Below, one piece after another: positions 30,636 to 39,363 of a DNA stretch of 64,000 bases. A program made the translations under genes and the position numbers. A model generated the notes under the pieces. That model was not told the origin of the DNA, ran no database searches, and saw only the letters and a program-made list of their open reading frames with translations. The number at the start of each line of letters is the position of its first letter. The stretch's first letter is position 1. The stretch is from Hyphomicrobium sp. (GTDB taxonomy: Bacteria > Pseudomonadota > Alphaproteobacteria > Rhizobiales > Hyphomicrobiaceae): the NCBI GenBank assembly GCA_019751875.1, contig JAIEMV010000005.1, positions 116,468 to 180,467 on the forward strand, given 5' to 3'.

Positions 30636-30747
30636 TCGGTTCTCCCTTCGAAAAAGCCGCTCTCCCGCACGCTTGGTGCGTAGCTTGAGTGCGCCACGCC
30701 GCGAGCTCGACAGATCACGCGGGATTAGGCGCTTGGGGCCGTCCTAA

Positions 30748-31761
30748 CTAATCTGGCAGAGCATGCTCATATCGCCAGTTCCTCGGGCTCAACCCCGACC
30801 ATGTTCGAAAGGCACGCGAAAACGCATTCGCATCCCGGTAACCCAACGTGGGTGCTATATCAGAGACCGGCCGGTCTGTGTTTTCCAGGAGGAGTTGGGC
30901 CAGCTCAAAACGGGTCTGCTGAACGAGCTTGTGGAGCTGCCTTCCCTCGAGTGCAAGGCGCCTTCGAAGGGCGCGGTCGTGTAGACCGAATAGACTGCAT
31001 ACTGCGTTAGCCGAATAGTTTCCGCTGAGCACCATCTGGTACAGGACCTCTTGGACCTGTTCGCCAAGGGTCATTTTAGCCTTCGCTTGGTCCTGCATCG
31101 CTGTTGTCAGCAACCTATGCAGGAAGGCGTCTGCGCCATCGATTGGCCGATCGAGATCGCGCGATGAAAAGACGACGCCGGATACTTCGCTGTCGAACCT
31201 AATAGGGGCTCGGAAAAGCCGGCGATATGGTTCCGTATTGCTCGGCTTGCGAAAGGAAAACTGGACACTCTTTGGCTTCCAGGCTGGCCCACAGAGCTCT
31301 CCGAGGATCCGAAAGCCGATGGTAACTGCAACATCGTAGATGATAGGGATCGCGGGGGTCCGCGGATTATAAACAGAGTAGCCGAGAAGCGTGGTCGAGG
31401 GCGTGGGGGCGACTAAAACTGGGATGGCCCCTCTGTCGTGGTAGTGCAGGTTCATAGCCAGACTTCGCAGCGCATCTCCCACCGAAGGCGCATTGCGAAG
31501 CAGATGTCCCAGGGGGCCAAAATCTCGCATTTGGAATCGAGCTCCCAATAGCAGCCCAAGGTGCGGACAGTTTGTAAGCTTAACGCATGTCTCGAGTAGG
31601 CGACCCACCTCAACGAGGTGCAGGCGGTTTTCTGGATTTTCAAACACCTTTGGATCAATTCCCGTCTCTGCGAAGGCATGGCGAGGTTTGCACCCGAGAC
31701 TTGTCAGTACCGCTGGCAGGGAAGTGATCGGCCCTACACTTATTTCGCCGGAGTTACTCAT
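30748..31761 (-). CDS. AraC-family transcriptional regulator
   Basis: About 337 residues from ATG 31761. The N-terminal two thirds fit the arabinose-binding-like sensor domain of the OruR/ArgR-type group (ISVGPITSLPAVLTSLG, GPLGHLLRNAPSVGDALRSL). The C-terminal 100 residues are the double helix-turn-helix: LHKLVQQTRFELAQLLLENTDRPVSDIAPTLGYRDANAFSRAFRTWSGLSPRNWR. It is divergent from the arylsulfatase, with about 236 bases between the starts, so it most likely controls that gene. The frame is open to an ATG at 31863, which would add 34 residues with no family resemblance. Confidence 0.88.
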   Translation of the reverse strand: MSNSGEISVGPITSLPAVLTSLGCKPRHAFAETGIDPKVFENPENRLHLVEVGRLLETCVKLTNCPHLGLLLGARFQMRDFGPLGHLLRNAPSVGDALRSLAMNLHYHDRGAIPVLVAPTPSTTLLGYSVYNPRTPAIPIIYDVAVTIGFRILGELCGPAWKPKSVQFSFRKPSNTEPYRRLFRAPIRFDSEVSGVVFSSRDLDRPIDGADAFLHRLLTTAMQDQAKAKMTLGEQVQEVLYQMVLSGNYSANAVCSLFGLHDRALRRRLALEGRQLHKLVQQTRFELAQLLLENTDRPVSDIAPTLGYRDANAFSRAFRTWSGLSPRNWRYEHALPD

Positions 31762-31997
31762 GGCGCTTAGGAGCCAGGATGTCGCCCGGGGCGTTCCATC
31801 CTTCGGCGGCGTTTCCTTTCGTGATCGAGAATGAGCCCATCGGTATGTTTTTGTCGGTGTCATTGAAAAATGTCCAAAACTGCAAGATCAGTACATCCGA
31901 CTGCATGGTATACAATGGTGTTTTGAAACGAAATATGAGCCTTATCGCCGAATGAGGTGATGCGTGCTCGGTGCCGGTTGTGTTGGAGTTATTCGAC

Positions 31998-34643
31998 ATG
32001 AAGCGCTTTTTTTGTCTAGTTCCCGCTGCATTTGCCTTCATCGGTTGCGCCATTCCTACTTCTGCTCAGCAGGTTACAGGGACGCTCGGGTCGCCTAGCG
32101 CAACGACAACCATAACCGGAGAGCAGCTTCCAGCTCCCGATCCCGCTTTTGGCGGCGTCATCAAGAATGATGCCTTAGAGTCCAAACCCTGGTGGGCTCC
32201 GCGCATCGTGCCGCCGAAGGGGGCGCCAAACGTACTGCTGATAATCACCGACGACGCGGGGTTCGGCGTGCCGAGCACCTTTGGCGGGGTGATCCCAACT
32301 CCCACCATGGACCGCATCGCTCAGGAGGGCCTGCGATACAACCGCATGTTCTCAACCGCGCTCTGCTCTCCGACACGCGCCGCGTTGATCACGGGCCGCA
32401 ACCATCACTCGGCTGGCTTCGGGGTGATCTCTGAACAGTCGACCGGTTTCCCTGGGTATAACAGCATCATCGGTCAGGACGCAGCCACCATCGGACGCAT
32501 TCTTCGAGATAACGGCTACGCGACTTCGTGGTTCGGTAAGGATCACAATGTGCCGGCATTCGCGGCCAGCCAGTCCGGACCGTTCAACAAGTGGCCGACA
32601 GGCATGGGCTTCGAATATTTCTACGGGTTCATTGGAGGCGATGCTAACCAGTGGCAGCCAAACCTGTTCCGTAACACGACGCAGATCTATCCCTTCGAGG
32701 GCAAGGCTCCTGGGACCTGGAACCTCGTCACTGCCATGGCCGACGATGCCATCGACTACATGACGCGGATGCATCAGATCCAGCCGGATAAGCCAATCTT
32801 CATCAAATACGCGCCCGGAGCGACCCACGCCCCGCATCACCCGACCAAGGAGTGGGTGGATAAGATTAGTGCGATGAAACTGTTTGACGACGGCTATGAG
32901 AAGGTGCGTGAGCGCATCTTCGAAAACCAAAAGCGGCTTGGCGTTATTCCGAAGGAGACGCAGCTCGCCCCCTGGCCCAAGGAACTTCTCAAGCCGTGGG
33001 ATGAATTGACCGCCGATGAGAAAAAGCTCTTCATCCGGCAGGTTGAAGTCTTCGCAGCCTATGCCGCCTACAACGATCACGAAATCGGCCGCGTAATCCA
33101 GGGCTTCGAGAATCTGGGACGGCTTGAGAACACGCTGATCATTTACATCAACGGCGACAACGGGACGAGCGCGGAAGGCGGTCCTCTCGGCACGCCGAAT
33201 GAAGTCGCCTTCTTCAACGGGCTTAACAAGCTTCCGGCCGAAGTGCAGCTTAAGTTCTACGATGTCTGGGGCACCGAACAGACCTACAATCACATGTCCG
33301 CCGGCTGGTCCTGGGCCTTTGACACGCCGTTTTCATGGTTCAAGCAGAACGCATCCGCTCTAGGTGGCATCAACCAAAACATGGTCGTGTCGTGGCCTGC
33401 GCGCATAAAGGATAAGGGGGCACTACGCGAGCAGTTCATGCACGTCATCGACGTGGTGCCTACGATTCTTGAGGCAGCGGGCATCCGTGCGCCGGAGATG
33501 GTGGATGGAATTAAGCAGAAGCCGATTGACGGCACGAGCTTCGCCTATACCTTCGATGCCGAGAACGCGAAGGCGCCGACGCGGCATACCACCCAGTACT
33601 TCGAAATGATGGGCCAATGGGCGCTCTATGACGATGGCTGGTTCCTTAGCACGAAGGTCAATCGCGCGCCGTGGGAAGCATTCGGGCCGGCTAATCCAGA
33701 CCCGCTCAACAATCAGGTGCTCGAACTGTTCAACCTGAATGAGGACTTCAGCCAGACGAACGATCTGGCGGCAAAATTCCCTGACCGCGTGCAAGCGATG
33801 AAGGCAAAGTTCATCGCCGAGGCCAAGAAGCATGAGGTCTTCCCGCTGGACGCCTCGGTGGCGGCGCGCATCGTCGCGCCTCGGCCGAACATCACGGCAG
33901 GACGAACAGAATTTGTCTACACGGCGCCAATGGTGGGTCTGCCTCAGGGTGACTCTCCTCTCCTGCTCAACACATCCTACACGGTCACCGCAGACATCGA
34001 CGTGCCGGAAGGCGGCGCCGAGGGGATGATACTGACCTCGGGCGGACGCTTTGCTGGCTACGGCTTCTACTTGCTCAAAGGCAAGCCGGTGTGGCTGTGG
34101 AACCTTGTCGATCTGAAGCGCATCAAGTGGGAGGGCCCGGACGCCCTGACACCCGGCACGCATACAATCGAGTTTGATTTCAAGTACGACGGTCTCGGGC
34201 CGGGCACGCTGGCATTCAACAACTTCAGTGGTGTGGGCCGGTCCGGGACCGGAACGCTCAAGGTGGATGGCAAGGTCGTTGACACCAAGACGATGGAAAA
34301 GACACTGCCCATGATCTTGCAATGGGACGAGGCCTTCGACATCGGCTCCGATACGCTGACGGGCGTGAACGATGCGGACTACCAGCCACCGTTTGCGCTG
34401 ACTGCGAAGCTCGACAAGCTGACGATCAAAGTCGATCGCCCGCAACTATCGGAGGACGACATCAAGAAGTTGGAGGGCGTCAAGAAGGCTGCCGCCGATG
34501 GACCTATTTCCGAAGATCTCAGCTTCGTCCATAAGCTGGAAGGGCGGTTGGAGAAGCGTGAGGAATGCAGCAAGCAAGCCGATGCGCAAGAACTCGGCCC
34601 GATAGAGCGGATCATATTTGTCCGCAGATGCCTCATGCAGTGA
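31998..34643 (+). CDS. Secreted arylsulfatase
   Basis: 881 residues with a signal peptide (MKRFFCLVPAAFAFIGCAIPTSAQ). Hydrolyses sulfate esters, presumably in the periplasm, releasing sulfate. Metal ligands Asp85-Asp86 (IITDDAGFG) and the formylglycine motif Cys123-Ser-Pro-Thr-Arg127 (CSPTRAALITGR) are intact, so the cysteine must be oxidised by a modifying enzyme that is not in this window. The sulfatase fold covers about 75-610; the C-terminal 230 residues form a beta-rich, lectin-like module (GGRFAGYGFYLLKGKPVWLWNL). GGAG precedes the ATG by ten bases. A divergent AraC regulator and a downstream cupin suggest an inducible sulfate-ester utilisation unit. Confidence 0.93.
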   Translation: MKRFFCLVPAAFAFIGCAIPTSAQQVTGTLGSPSATTTITGEQLPAPDPAFGGVIKNDALESKPWWAPRIVPPKGAPNVLLIITDDAGFGVPSTFGGVIPTPTMDRIAQEGLRYNRMFSTALCSPTRAALITGRNHHSAGFGVISEQSTGFPGYNSIIGQDAATIGRILRDNGYATSWFGKDHNVPAFAASQSGPFNKWPTGMGFEYFYGFIGGDANQWQPNLFRNTTQIYPFEGKAPGTWNLVTAMADDAIDYMTRMHQIQPDKPIFIKYAPGATHAPHHPTKEWVDKISAMKLFDDGYEKVRERIFENQKRLGVIPKETQLAPWPKELLKPWDELTADEKKLFIRQVEVFAAYAAYNDHEIGRVIQGFENLGRLENTLIIYINGDNGTSAEGGPLGTPNEVAFFNGLNKLPAEVQLKFYDVWGTEQTYNHMSAGWSWAFDTPFSWFKQNASALGGINQNMVVSWPARIKDKGALREQFMHVIDVVPTILEAAGIRAPEMVDGIKQKPIDGTSFAYTFDAENAKAPTRHTTQYFEMMGQWALYDDGWFLSTKVNRAPWEAFGPANPDPLNNQVLELFNLNEDFSQTNDLAAKFPDRVQAMKAKFIAEAKKHEVFPLDASVAARIVAPRPNITAGRTEFVYTAPMVGLPQGDSPLLLNTSYTVTADIDVPEGGAEGMILTSGGRFAGYGFYLLKGKPVWLWNLVDLKRIKWEGPDALTPGTHTIEFDFKYDGLGPGTLAFNNFSGVGRSGTGTLKVDGKVVDTKTMEKTLPMILQWDEAFDIGSDTLTGVNDADYQPPFALTAKLDKLTIKVDRPQLSEDDIKKLEGVKKAAADGPISEDLSFVHKLEGRLEKREECSKQADAQELGPIERIIFVRRCLMQ

Positions 34644-34777
34644 GGTTAGCGGACGTGGAAGGCGACCGGCTAGAAACAGCCATCGTCAAGAATCATATTT
34701 CGCGGGGGCTTCCTACAAGACTGGACGTGACGCCGATGCCTGGTTCAATGATGCTCGGTGCACCACGCGAGGTTGCC

Positions 34778-35251
34778 ATGTCCAAGCCCTTTCACGGCCA
34801 GAAGACCGAAACCCAAGTGTTCGATGTGTTCGGCGTCCATATCCGCATCATGTTGCCAACAGACGCTGCCGACGGCTCGCTGAGCATTTTCGAGGACCAC
34901 AACGAACCAGGGGCAGGGCCGCCGCTGCACGCCCATCACGACGCCGACGAGATCTTCGCCGTCGTCTCCGGGGCGTATAAGTTCATATGCGGAGAGGCCG
35001 TGATCGATGGGGGAGCCGGCGACGTCGTCCTTGTTCCGCGCGGAACGCCGCACACGTTCTTGAATTCAGGTGCAGGGCCGGGCCACTTGATCGTGACCAT
35101 GCGGCCGGGTGGGTTCGAAGGCTTCTTCAAGGCCGTGGCCGACGCGAACCTTCAATTGCCACGCGACATGTCTGCGATCGCGGAACTGGCAAAACAGTAC
35201 CATCTCGAGTTTCTGGGGCCCAATCCGCTGGTGATTTGTCGTGCGGTTTGA
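34778..35251 (+). CDS. Cupin domain protein
   Basis: 157 residues. The cupin motifs are clear: GPPLHAHHDADEIFAVVSGAYKFICGE (motif 1 with three histidines and a glutamate) and GDVVLVPRGTPHTFLNSG (motif 2). The four metal ligands are present, so it may bind iron or manganese and act as a small dioxygenase, isomerase or sensor; the substrate is unknown. It begins 134 bases after the arylsulfatase and is probably co-transcribed. CGAGG lies five bases before ATG 34778; ATG codons upstream in frame are less well placed. Confidence 0.8.
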   Translation: MSKPFHGQKTETQVFDVFGVHIRIMLPTDAADGSLSIFEDHNEPGAGPPLHAHHDADEIFAVVSGAYKFICGEAVIDGGAGDVVLVPRGTPHTFLNSGAGPGHLIVTMRPGGFEGFFKAVADANLQLPRDMSAIAELAKQYHLEFLGPNPLVICRAV

Positions 35252-35293
35252 ATCCGGCCCTAGTTTGGAACGTGATCGATCAAGATCCGCCTT

Positions 35294-35558
35294 CTAAAGT
35301 TTGCTCTTCTTGTCTAGTCGCGCAAGCCACCGATCAAACGTCAGCTCCAGGGCCTCGATATCGCAGTTCACCACGCCGCTTCGCATCATACTTGCTGGCT
35401 TCAGCAAAGCGGAGATGTTGCAGTCTCCATTCTGCTGCGGCCTCCCGCTCCGCGCCGTGCAGAAGATCCCCTGTTGCGAGAATTTGAAGTTTCGCGTCAA
35501 TGCGCTTGCCGAGATCTTCGAGGCGCTTTCGCAGCACAACATCTTCATTGTCTTCCAT
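35294..35558 (-). pseudogene. Small coiled-coil gene split by a +1 frameshift
   Basis: From ATG 35558, with a very good GGGAGA ribosome site five bases upstream, the frame encodes MEDNEDVVLRKRLEDLGKR and a helical stretch up to EASKYDAKR. It then runs into a stop at 35334. The next frame continues with VVNCDIEALELTFDRWLARLDKK to a stop at 35294, which is a sensible C-terminus for this kind of small helical protein. Skipping one base near 35370 restores a single frame of about 87 codons. Either the gene is freshly inactivated or the base is a sequencing error. Confidence 0.55.
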
Positions 35559-36017
35559 TTCGGTCTCCCGATGTGGGTGCGGCTTAGCGGGCTGGCTGTA
35601 CCGTTGCGCAGTGTGGAATGATAACAATATGGAGTGCCACGCTCCATTCTCAAGCGGTCCACTATGAAACGTCAGCCGCCGCATTGGTTTCAAAAAATTA
35701 GGTGAAGCCTTCACGACCATGCTGAACCTAAGGCACGGCGAAATCGCAATGATCGGGTTGTCATTCACGCATCGCTCGTCTTTCAAGTGATCACGGACTT
35801 TTCCAAGAGAGGCATTTGAATTCGGCTTGTTAGCCGGATCTCTCAGACGGCGACGTTTGCACAATACGAATTTGTAAACGTCAACAGCCGTGCGTCCGCG
35901 CTTAAATTTAGCCGGAGAGAGCCCATATATGCGGTGCGGCACGCTCAGAGTTAGTAGGTTTCTGAGCGATGCAGCAGCTCTAACTCTGTGACAACTGATT
36001 TTTCGCAGGAGTGTCTC
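35559..36017. other. Intergenic region without recognised genes
   Basis: Open frames here have no family resemblance. The minus-strand frame beginning near 35942 is open but contains no known motif. The promoter of the secreted protein at 36018 must lie at the right end. Confidence 0.5.
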
Positions 36018-36317
36018 ATGATCAGCGTGAAGACAGCGTCATTGGTCCTTGCCTCCTTCCTCATCTTAACAGGCAGCGCAAACGCAGTGACGGTTCTCAA
36101 CAAAGACACCAAGGAACACAAAATTGGAATTGACTGGGGCAACAAGGAACGTGTCGAGCATATGGCGGCAGGAAAATCCGCCAAGTTCGATTGTCCCGAC
36201 GGGTGCGGCGTCACGGGACCCTGGGGTTTCTCGTGGATGGCGAAGGGCACCGATGAGATCGTTACTAACGGCAAAGACCTTATCAGAGTAGGCCCGCTGC
36301 AGCAGCACTCGTCATAG
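36018..36317 (+). CDS. Small secreted protein of unknown function
   Basis: 99 residues, with a signal peptide up to about residue 23 (LILTGSANA). The mature part starts VTVLNKDTKEHKIGIDWGNK and includes FDCPDGCGVTGPWGFSW, with two cysteines three residues apart, probably disulfide-bonded. AGGAG lies eight bases upstream of ATG 36018. I recognise no named family, although related small periplasmic proteins are common in this order. Confidence 0.7.
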   Translation: MISVKTASLVLASFLILTGSANAVTVLNKDTKEHKIGIDWGNKERVEHMAAGKSAKFDCPDGCGVTGPWGFSWMAKGTDEIVTNGKDLIRVGPLQQHSS

Positions 36318-36650
36318 CCGATGAGTGAAGTCTGTCGCGAGTTCGGTTTGATTTGGCGGTGTGGACTTGCTGGCGCACGCTAATGCGTGATCCATTTGGC
36401 AGCCGCGTAAGCGCGCTGGTGCAGATAAAGCTAGAGTCCAGCCGAGCGACGTCATCCATCTGCTGTTGCTCGGCCTGAAAAATTGTCATGCACGTCGCAA
36501 CGCCAAGCGAATTTGCCTGTCAGCAGCGGTCATATGTCTACGTCAGGGCATCGCGGGTTGCAAAGCTAAAGGTGCTCTTGGTGGGCACTCCACTAAATGG
36601 TCAGTTCCTTCGCCTCTGCTGTCTTAGGGGCGATTGGTAGGAGCTTCGTC
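36318..36650. other. Intergenic region, possible transposase scrap
   Basis: No gene supported. At 36321-36348 the plus strand reads SEVCREFGL, the opening phrase of IS481-type transposases, and then diverges; nine residues are too few for a call. Confidence 0.3.
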
Positions 36651-36989
36651 ATGAATAAACTTTCGGCACTCAGCGGGGCTGCAGGTCCCTATCAACTCAT
36701 GGCTCAAGAGGGCCCCGCCCAAAATCCAGGCGAGCACTGGAATTGGATGCACAATTGGGGAATGATGCACGACTGGGGCAGCGGTTGGGGAATGATATTT
36801 GGCCCCCTCTACATGATCGCATGGCTAACAATTCTAGTTGCGGTCATTGTTTTCCTAACCCGATGGATGGGGATCGGAACCAGTTCTGCCGGCGCCCGCA
36901 CGGCGCGCGAGATCCTTGATGAACGCTTCGCAAGCGGCGACATTGATCAAGAGGAATACGAAAAGAGGCGCCGAGCTCTCAATGGCTGA
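36651..36989 (+). CDS. SHOCT-domain small membrane protein
   Basis: 112 residues from ATG 36651, which has GGAG seven bases upstream. An N-terminal Trp/Met-rich segment (HWNWMHNWGMMHDWGSGWGM) precedes one membrane span (about 47-68, MIAWLTILVAVIVFLTRW) and the C-terminal SHOCT motif REILDERFASGDIDQEEYEKRRRAL. Such proteins are frequent near metal-handling or oligomeric membrane systems; the histidine/methionine-rich N-terminus could bind copper (inference). An in-frame ATG at 36597 would add 18 residues. Confidence 0.75.
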   Translation: MNKLSALSGAAGPYQLMAQEGPAQNPGEHWNWMHNWGMMHDWGSGWGMIFGPLYMIAWLTILVAVIVFLTRWMGIGTSSAGARTAREILDERFASGDIDQEEYEKRRRALNG

Positions 36990-37346
36990 TGTCCTGCCTT
37001 CGATCGCTTCAATTCCGGATCGACCGCTCGATAGAGTTATGCCTTCTGGCCAGTAGCGGCGGCGGTCGAAATATAGGCGGAAGGTCTTCGCCTCGTCGAG
37101 GATAACGTCCGCTACATGGTTGAAGTGGAGCGGATTGAGGCGCCGCCCCAACCCGACTGGGCAACGCGGAACGCGGTCATTCTTGACCTCGATACGATGA
37201 GGCTCAGGGATTTTTCTGTGCCTGGGCGTTTGGGGCGACGCGTCGATTATCATCCGGCAAATCGAGCGCGTTCCAAACGAGACAAATGCTAGCCATCTTG
37301 TACTGCACGATCAGGCTATGATAGGCGGCCATGAGGATCAACGTCA
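36990..37346. other. Intergenic region with a possible decayed coding tail
   Basis: A plus-strand frame from about 37079 to 37291 reads GLRLVEDNVRYMVEVERIEAPP and on to DLDTMRLRDFSVPGRLGRR, which looks protein-like, but a stop just upstream and the absence of a start suggest a gene remnant. I cannot name its family. Confidence 0.3.
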
Positions 37347-38295
37347 GTGAGCCGCGGGGGGGGGGTGGGGACCTTGGACGTCACATCAATCCTGTCTCTT
37401 CTCGGCGGGCTCATTTGTGCCGGGCTGGGTGGTGAACTCTTCGTGCGGGGGACGGTAGGTCTCGCACGCGCGGCACGAATCTCGCCCGGCATCGTCGCGG
37501 CAACCGTCGCCGCCTTTGCTACCTCGAGCCCAGAGGTTACGATTGCCGTCAGCTCGGCTCTCGATGGCGTGCCACAGATCTCGCTCGGAGACGCACTAGG
37601 AAGCAACCTCGTCAACGTCGCGCTCATCCTAGGCCTAGCGCTCGTGATCGCGCCGGTCAGGGCGCAAGGCGGCAGCCTAAAGCGTGATCTCCCGGTCGCG
37701 CTCCTAGTTCAGGTCGTGCTGCTGGTGCTGCTCTTCGACGGCAGGTTATCGAGAATCGACGCTGGCCTATTACTCGCAGTTTTCTTGGCATGGCTCTTCG
37801 CCGTCGTTCACGAGGCGCGCTCGCAGCGCCGCAACTGAGGTCCTGGGCGAGCCGCGTCCCTCCCGTGCATTCCTGGAAAGCGGTGCTGGTTTGGCTCTGC
37901 TGATTTCCGCTGGAAAACTGATCGTACTCGGCGCCACAGGGATCGCCACCGCCTTCGGACTGAGTGAATTCGTCATCGGTGCCACGATTGTCGCCATAGG
38001 CACGTCGGTGCCGGAGATGGCCACGGTTCTCATCTCACGCTGGAAAGGCCACGACGAGGTCGGGCTAGGTACCGTGCTGGGCAGCAACATCTTCAACGGC
38101 CTGCTCGTCGTCGGGATCGCAGCAGCAATTGCACCTTACGAAGTCGGATTTCGCGAGGTCGCGACGGCCCTTGTCATTGGCCTCGCCGCGGTGGCGCTCA
38201 TTTATCCTCCTCGATCAGGTATTATAGACCGGTGGCGTGGCGGCCTACTGCTGGCGCTGTATGCCGTCTACGTCCTGGCAGTTTTGCAGGCTTGA
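37347..38295 (+). pseudogene. CaCA-type sodium/calcium antiporter, frameshifted
   Basis: Two frames together make one antiporter. The first (37347-37838) holds the first alpha repeat: TVAAFATSSPEVTIAVSSAL and GDALGSNLVNVALILG. The second (open from before 37840 to 38295) holds the second repeat: GATIVAIGTSVPEMATVLIS and GTVLGSNIFNGLLVVG. The second frame remains open upstream of 37838 and joins smoothly (RSAATEVLGEPRPSRAFLESGAG), so a single-base change close to 37820 separates them. The total of 949 bases is one more than a multiple of three. A ten-base G run sits just after the GTG start. An intact version would be an inner-membrane cation exchanger of about 315 residues. Confidence 0.75.
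37356..37365 (+). repeat. G10 homopolymer at the 5' end of the antiporter gene
   Basis: Ten consecutive G, then T and four more G. With ten G the GTG at 37347 is in frame with the antiporter; with nine G the ATG at 37331 would be in frame. Such tracts can slip during replication, and they are also error-prone in sequencing. Confidence 0.85.
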
Positions 38296-38759
38296 GTGAC
38301 GCCAAGCCCCACCTATTTGGATAGCTGTATGAGTTTCGGCAGCAACGCATTTGGTAAGCAGAGACCAGCAGAGGAATAGCGTGGAAGATCGGCGCGACGT
38401 TCACGACTGAGATGGCCATGTGTGACATTGCTCCCGCGTTGGCTTAGCGCGCGGAGGAAGTGCAATGGGATCAGATCATCATGGGCACGCGCATCTCGTC
38501 TCATTGCCAATTGCTCTACTGAGCCGGTGCCAGTTTCCCGTCGGTGGCAGAAGGCCATTTCTTCTCAGTTTCAAGTTATCCACAGGCGACAACGCAGGCG
38601 CAAAATTCGCGAAGGTTATTTGCAAATTGAAGGCCTTGGAAATTATTCAACGCGCTGCAGCAGACAGTTGATGTCAGAAAGCATCGGGGCATCGCGCGTC
38701 AGATGCATTAAGATGCAACAAATTGAAGGTCGCTGAAGCGATCATTGGCAAAAGAACAG
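38296..38759. other. Intergenic region without recognised genes
   Basis: Short frames on both strands carry no recognisable domain. It leads into the structured hairpin block at 38760. Confidence 0.45.
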
Positions 38760-38852
38760 ACTGTCCCACCTCCAAGCGGCACCCATCCCCCCGTGGTGCC
38801 TCGGGACAGTTTCAGTGAGCCTCACTGCCGTCCCCCAAACTTTGAGGCTCAC
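38760..38852. repeat. Pair of adjacent long inverted repeats
   Basis: First: ACTGTCCC (38760-38767) pairs with GGGACAGT (38803-38810), with an inner GGCACC (38779-38784)/GGTGCC (38795-38800) stem. Second: GTGAGCCTCA (38815-38824) pairs perfectly with TGAGGCTCAC (38843-38852). They stand directly before copy 1 of the 171-base repeat, and are not part of copy 2. Confidence 0.75.
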
Positions 38853-38865
38853 ACTTTATTCTGAA

Positions 38866-39037
38866 GAATACCCCTCCCCAGTCATGAGGAGGGGCACTCC
38901 GCCCGCCGAGCCCACTTCGGCCATCCCCATGCGACGGTCTCAAGGCGAAGGTCGCATCTTCTGCCTTGCGAGAACTGAGGTCCAGTACCAACAAAGTGAT
39001 TGGGTACAGACTGCGCAAATGGCAACGTGCGGACAAT
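38866..39037. repeat. 171-bp dispersed intergenic repeat, copy 1
   Basis: Starts with GAATACCCCTCCCC and ends with GGACAAT. It shares most of its length with 46142-46312, with scattered substitutions and small indels. A hairpin ACCCCTCC/GGAGGGGC lies at its left end. Read on the minus strand both copies can be translated as MS-RCHLRSL-PI-, so the repeat might derive from a coding segment or simply keep an open frame by chance. Confidence 0.8.
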
Positions 39038-39363
39038 TGACGTGATTATCGAACGTCGCGTCTGCTCTTGTCCCAGGAGCAGCCGCGCCAATGACGTGCT
39101 AACAACAGCAGCTCAGGGCTAAGAACCACATAACTGGTCTAGTCGGATGGTACGCTGCACATTGTAGCCCGTTATCAGAAGCAGAATTCGCCCCTTTTTG
39201 ATGAGAGACGCTTCAACCTACAAAACAATGTCTGCTTCCTGGGTGATTGCATAACTCTTGTTAGTGGAGATACGGATTGGTGCGTCACTTGTCATGAATG
39301 CATTGGAACTAGGCCTACAATTGAGCTCAACGCCGCCAGAAAAAAGCAGTTGAGGTGACCAGA
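39038..39363. other. Intergenic region without recognised genes
   Basis: AT-richer than the flanks. No open frame with family resemblance and no RNA gene was seen. Confidence 0.45.

Noticed and set aside
36321..36348. IS481-type transposase N-terminus (SEVCREFGL)
   Set aside because: Only nine residues match and the frame ends shortly after; no inverted repeats or catalytic triad.
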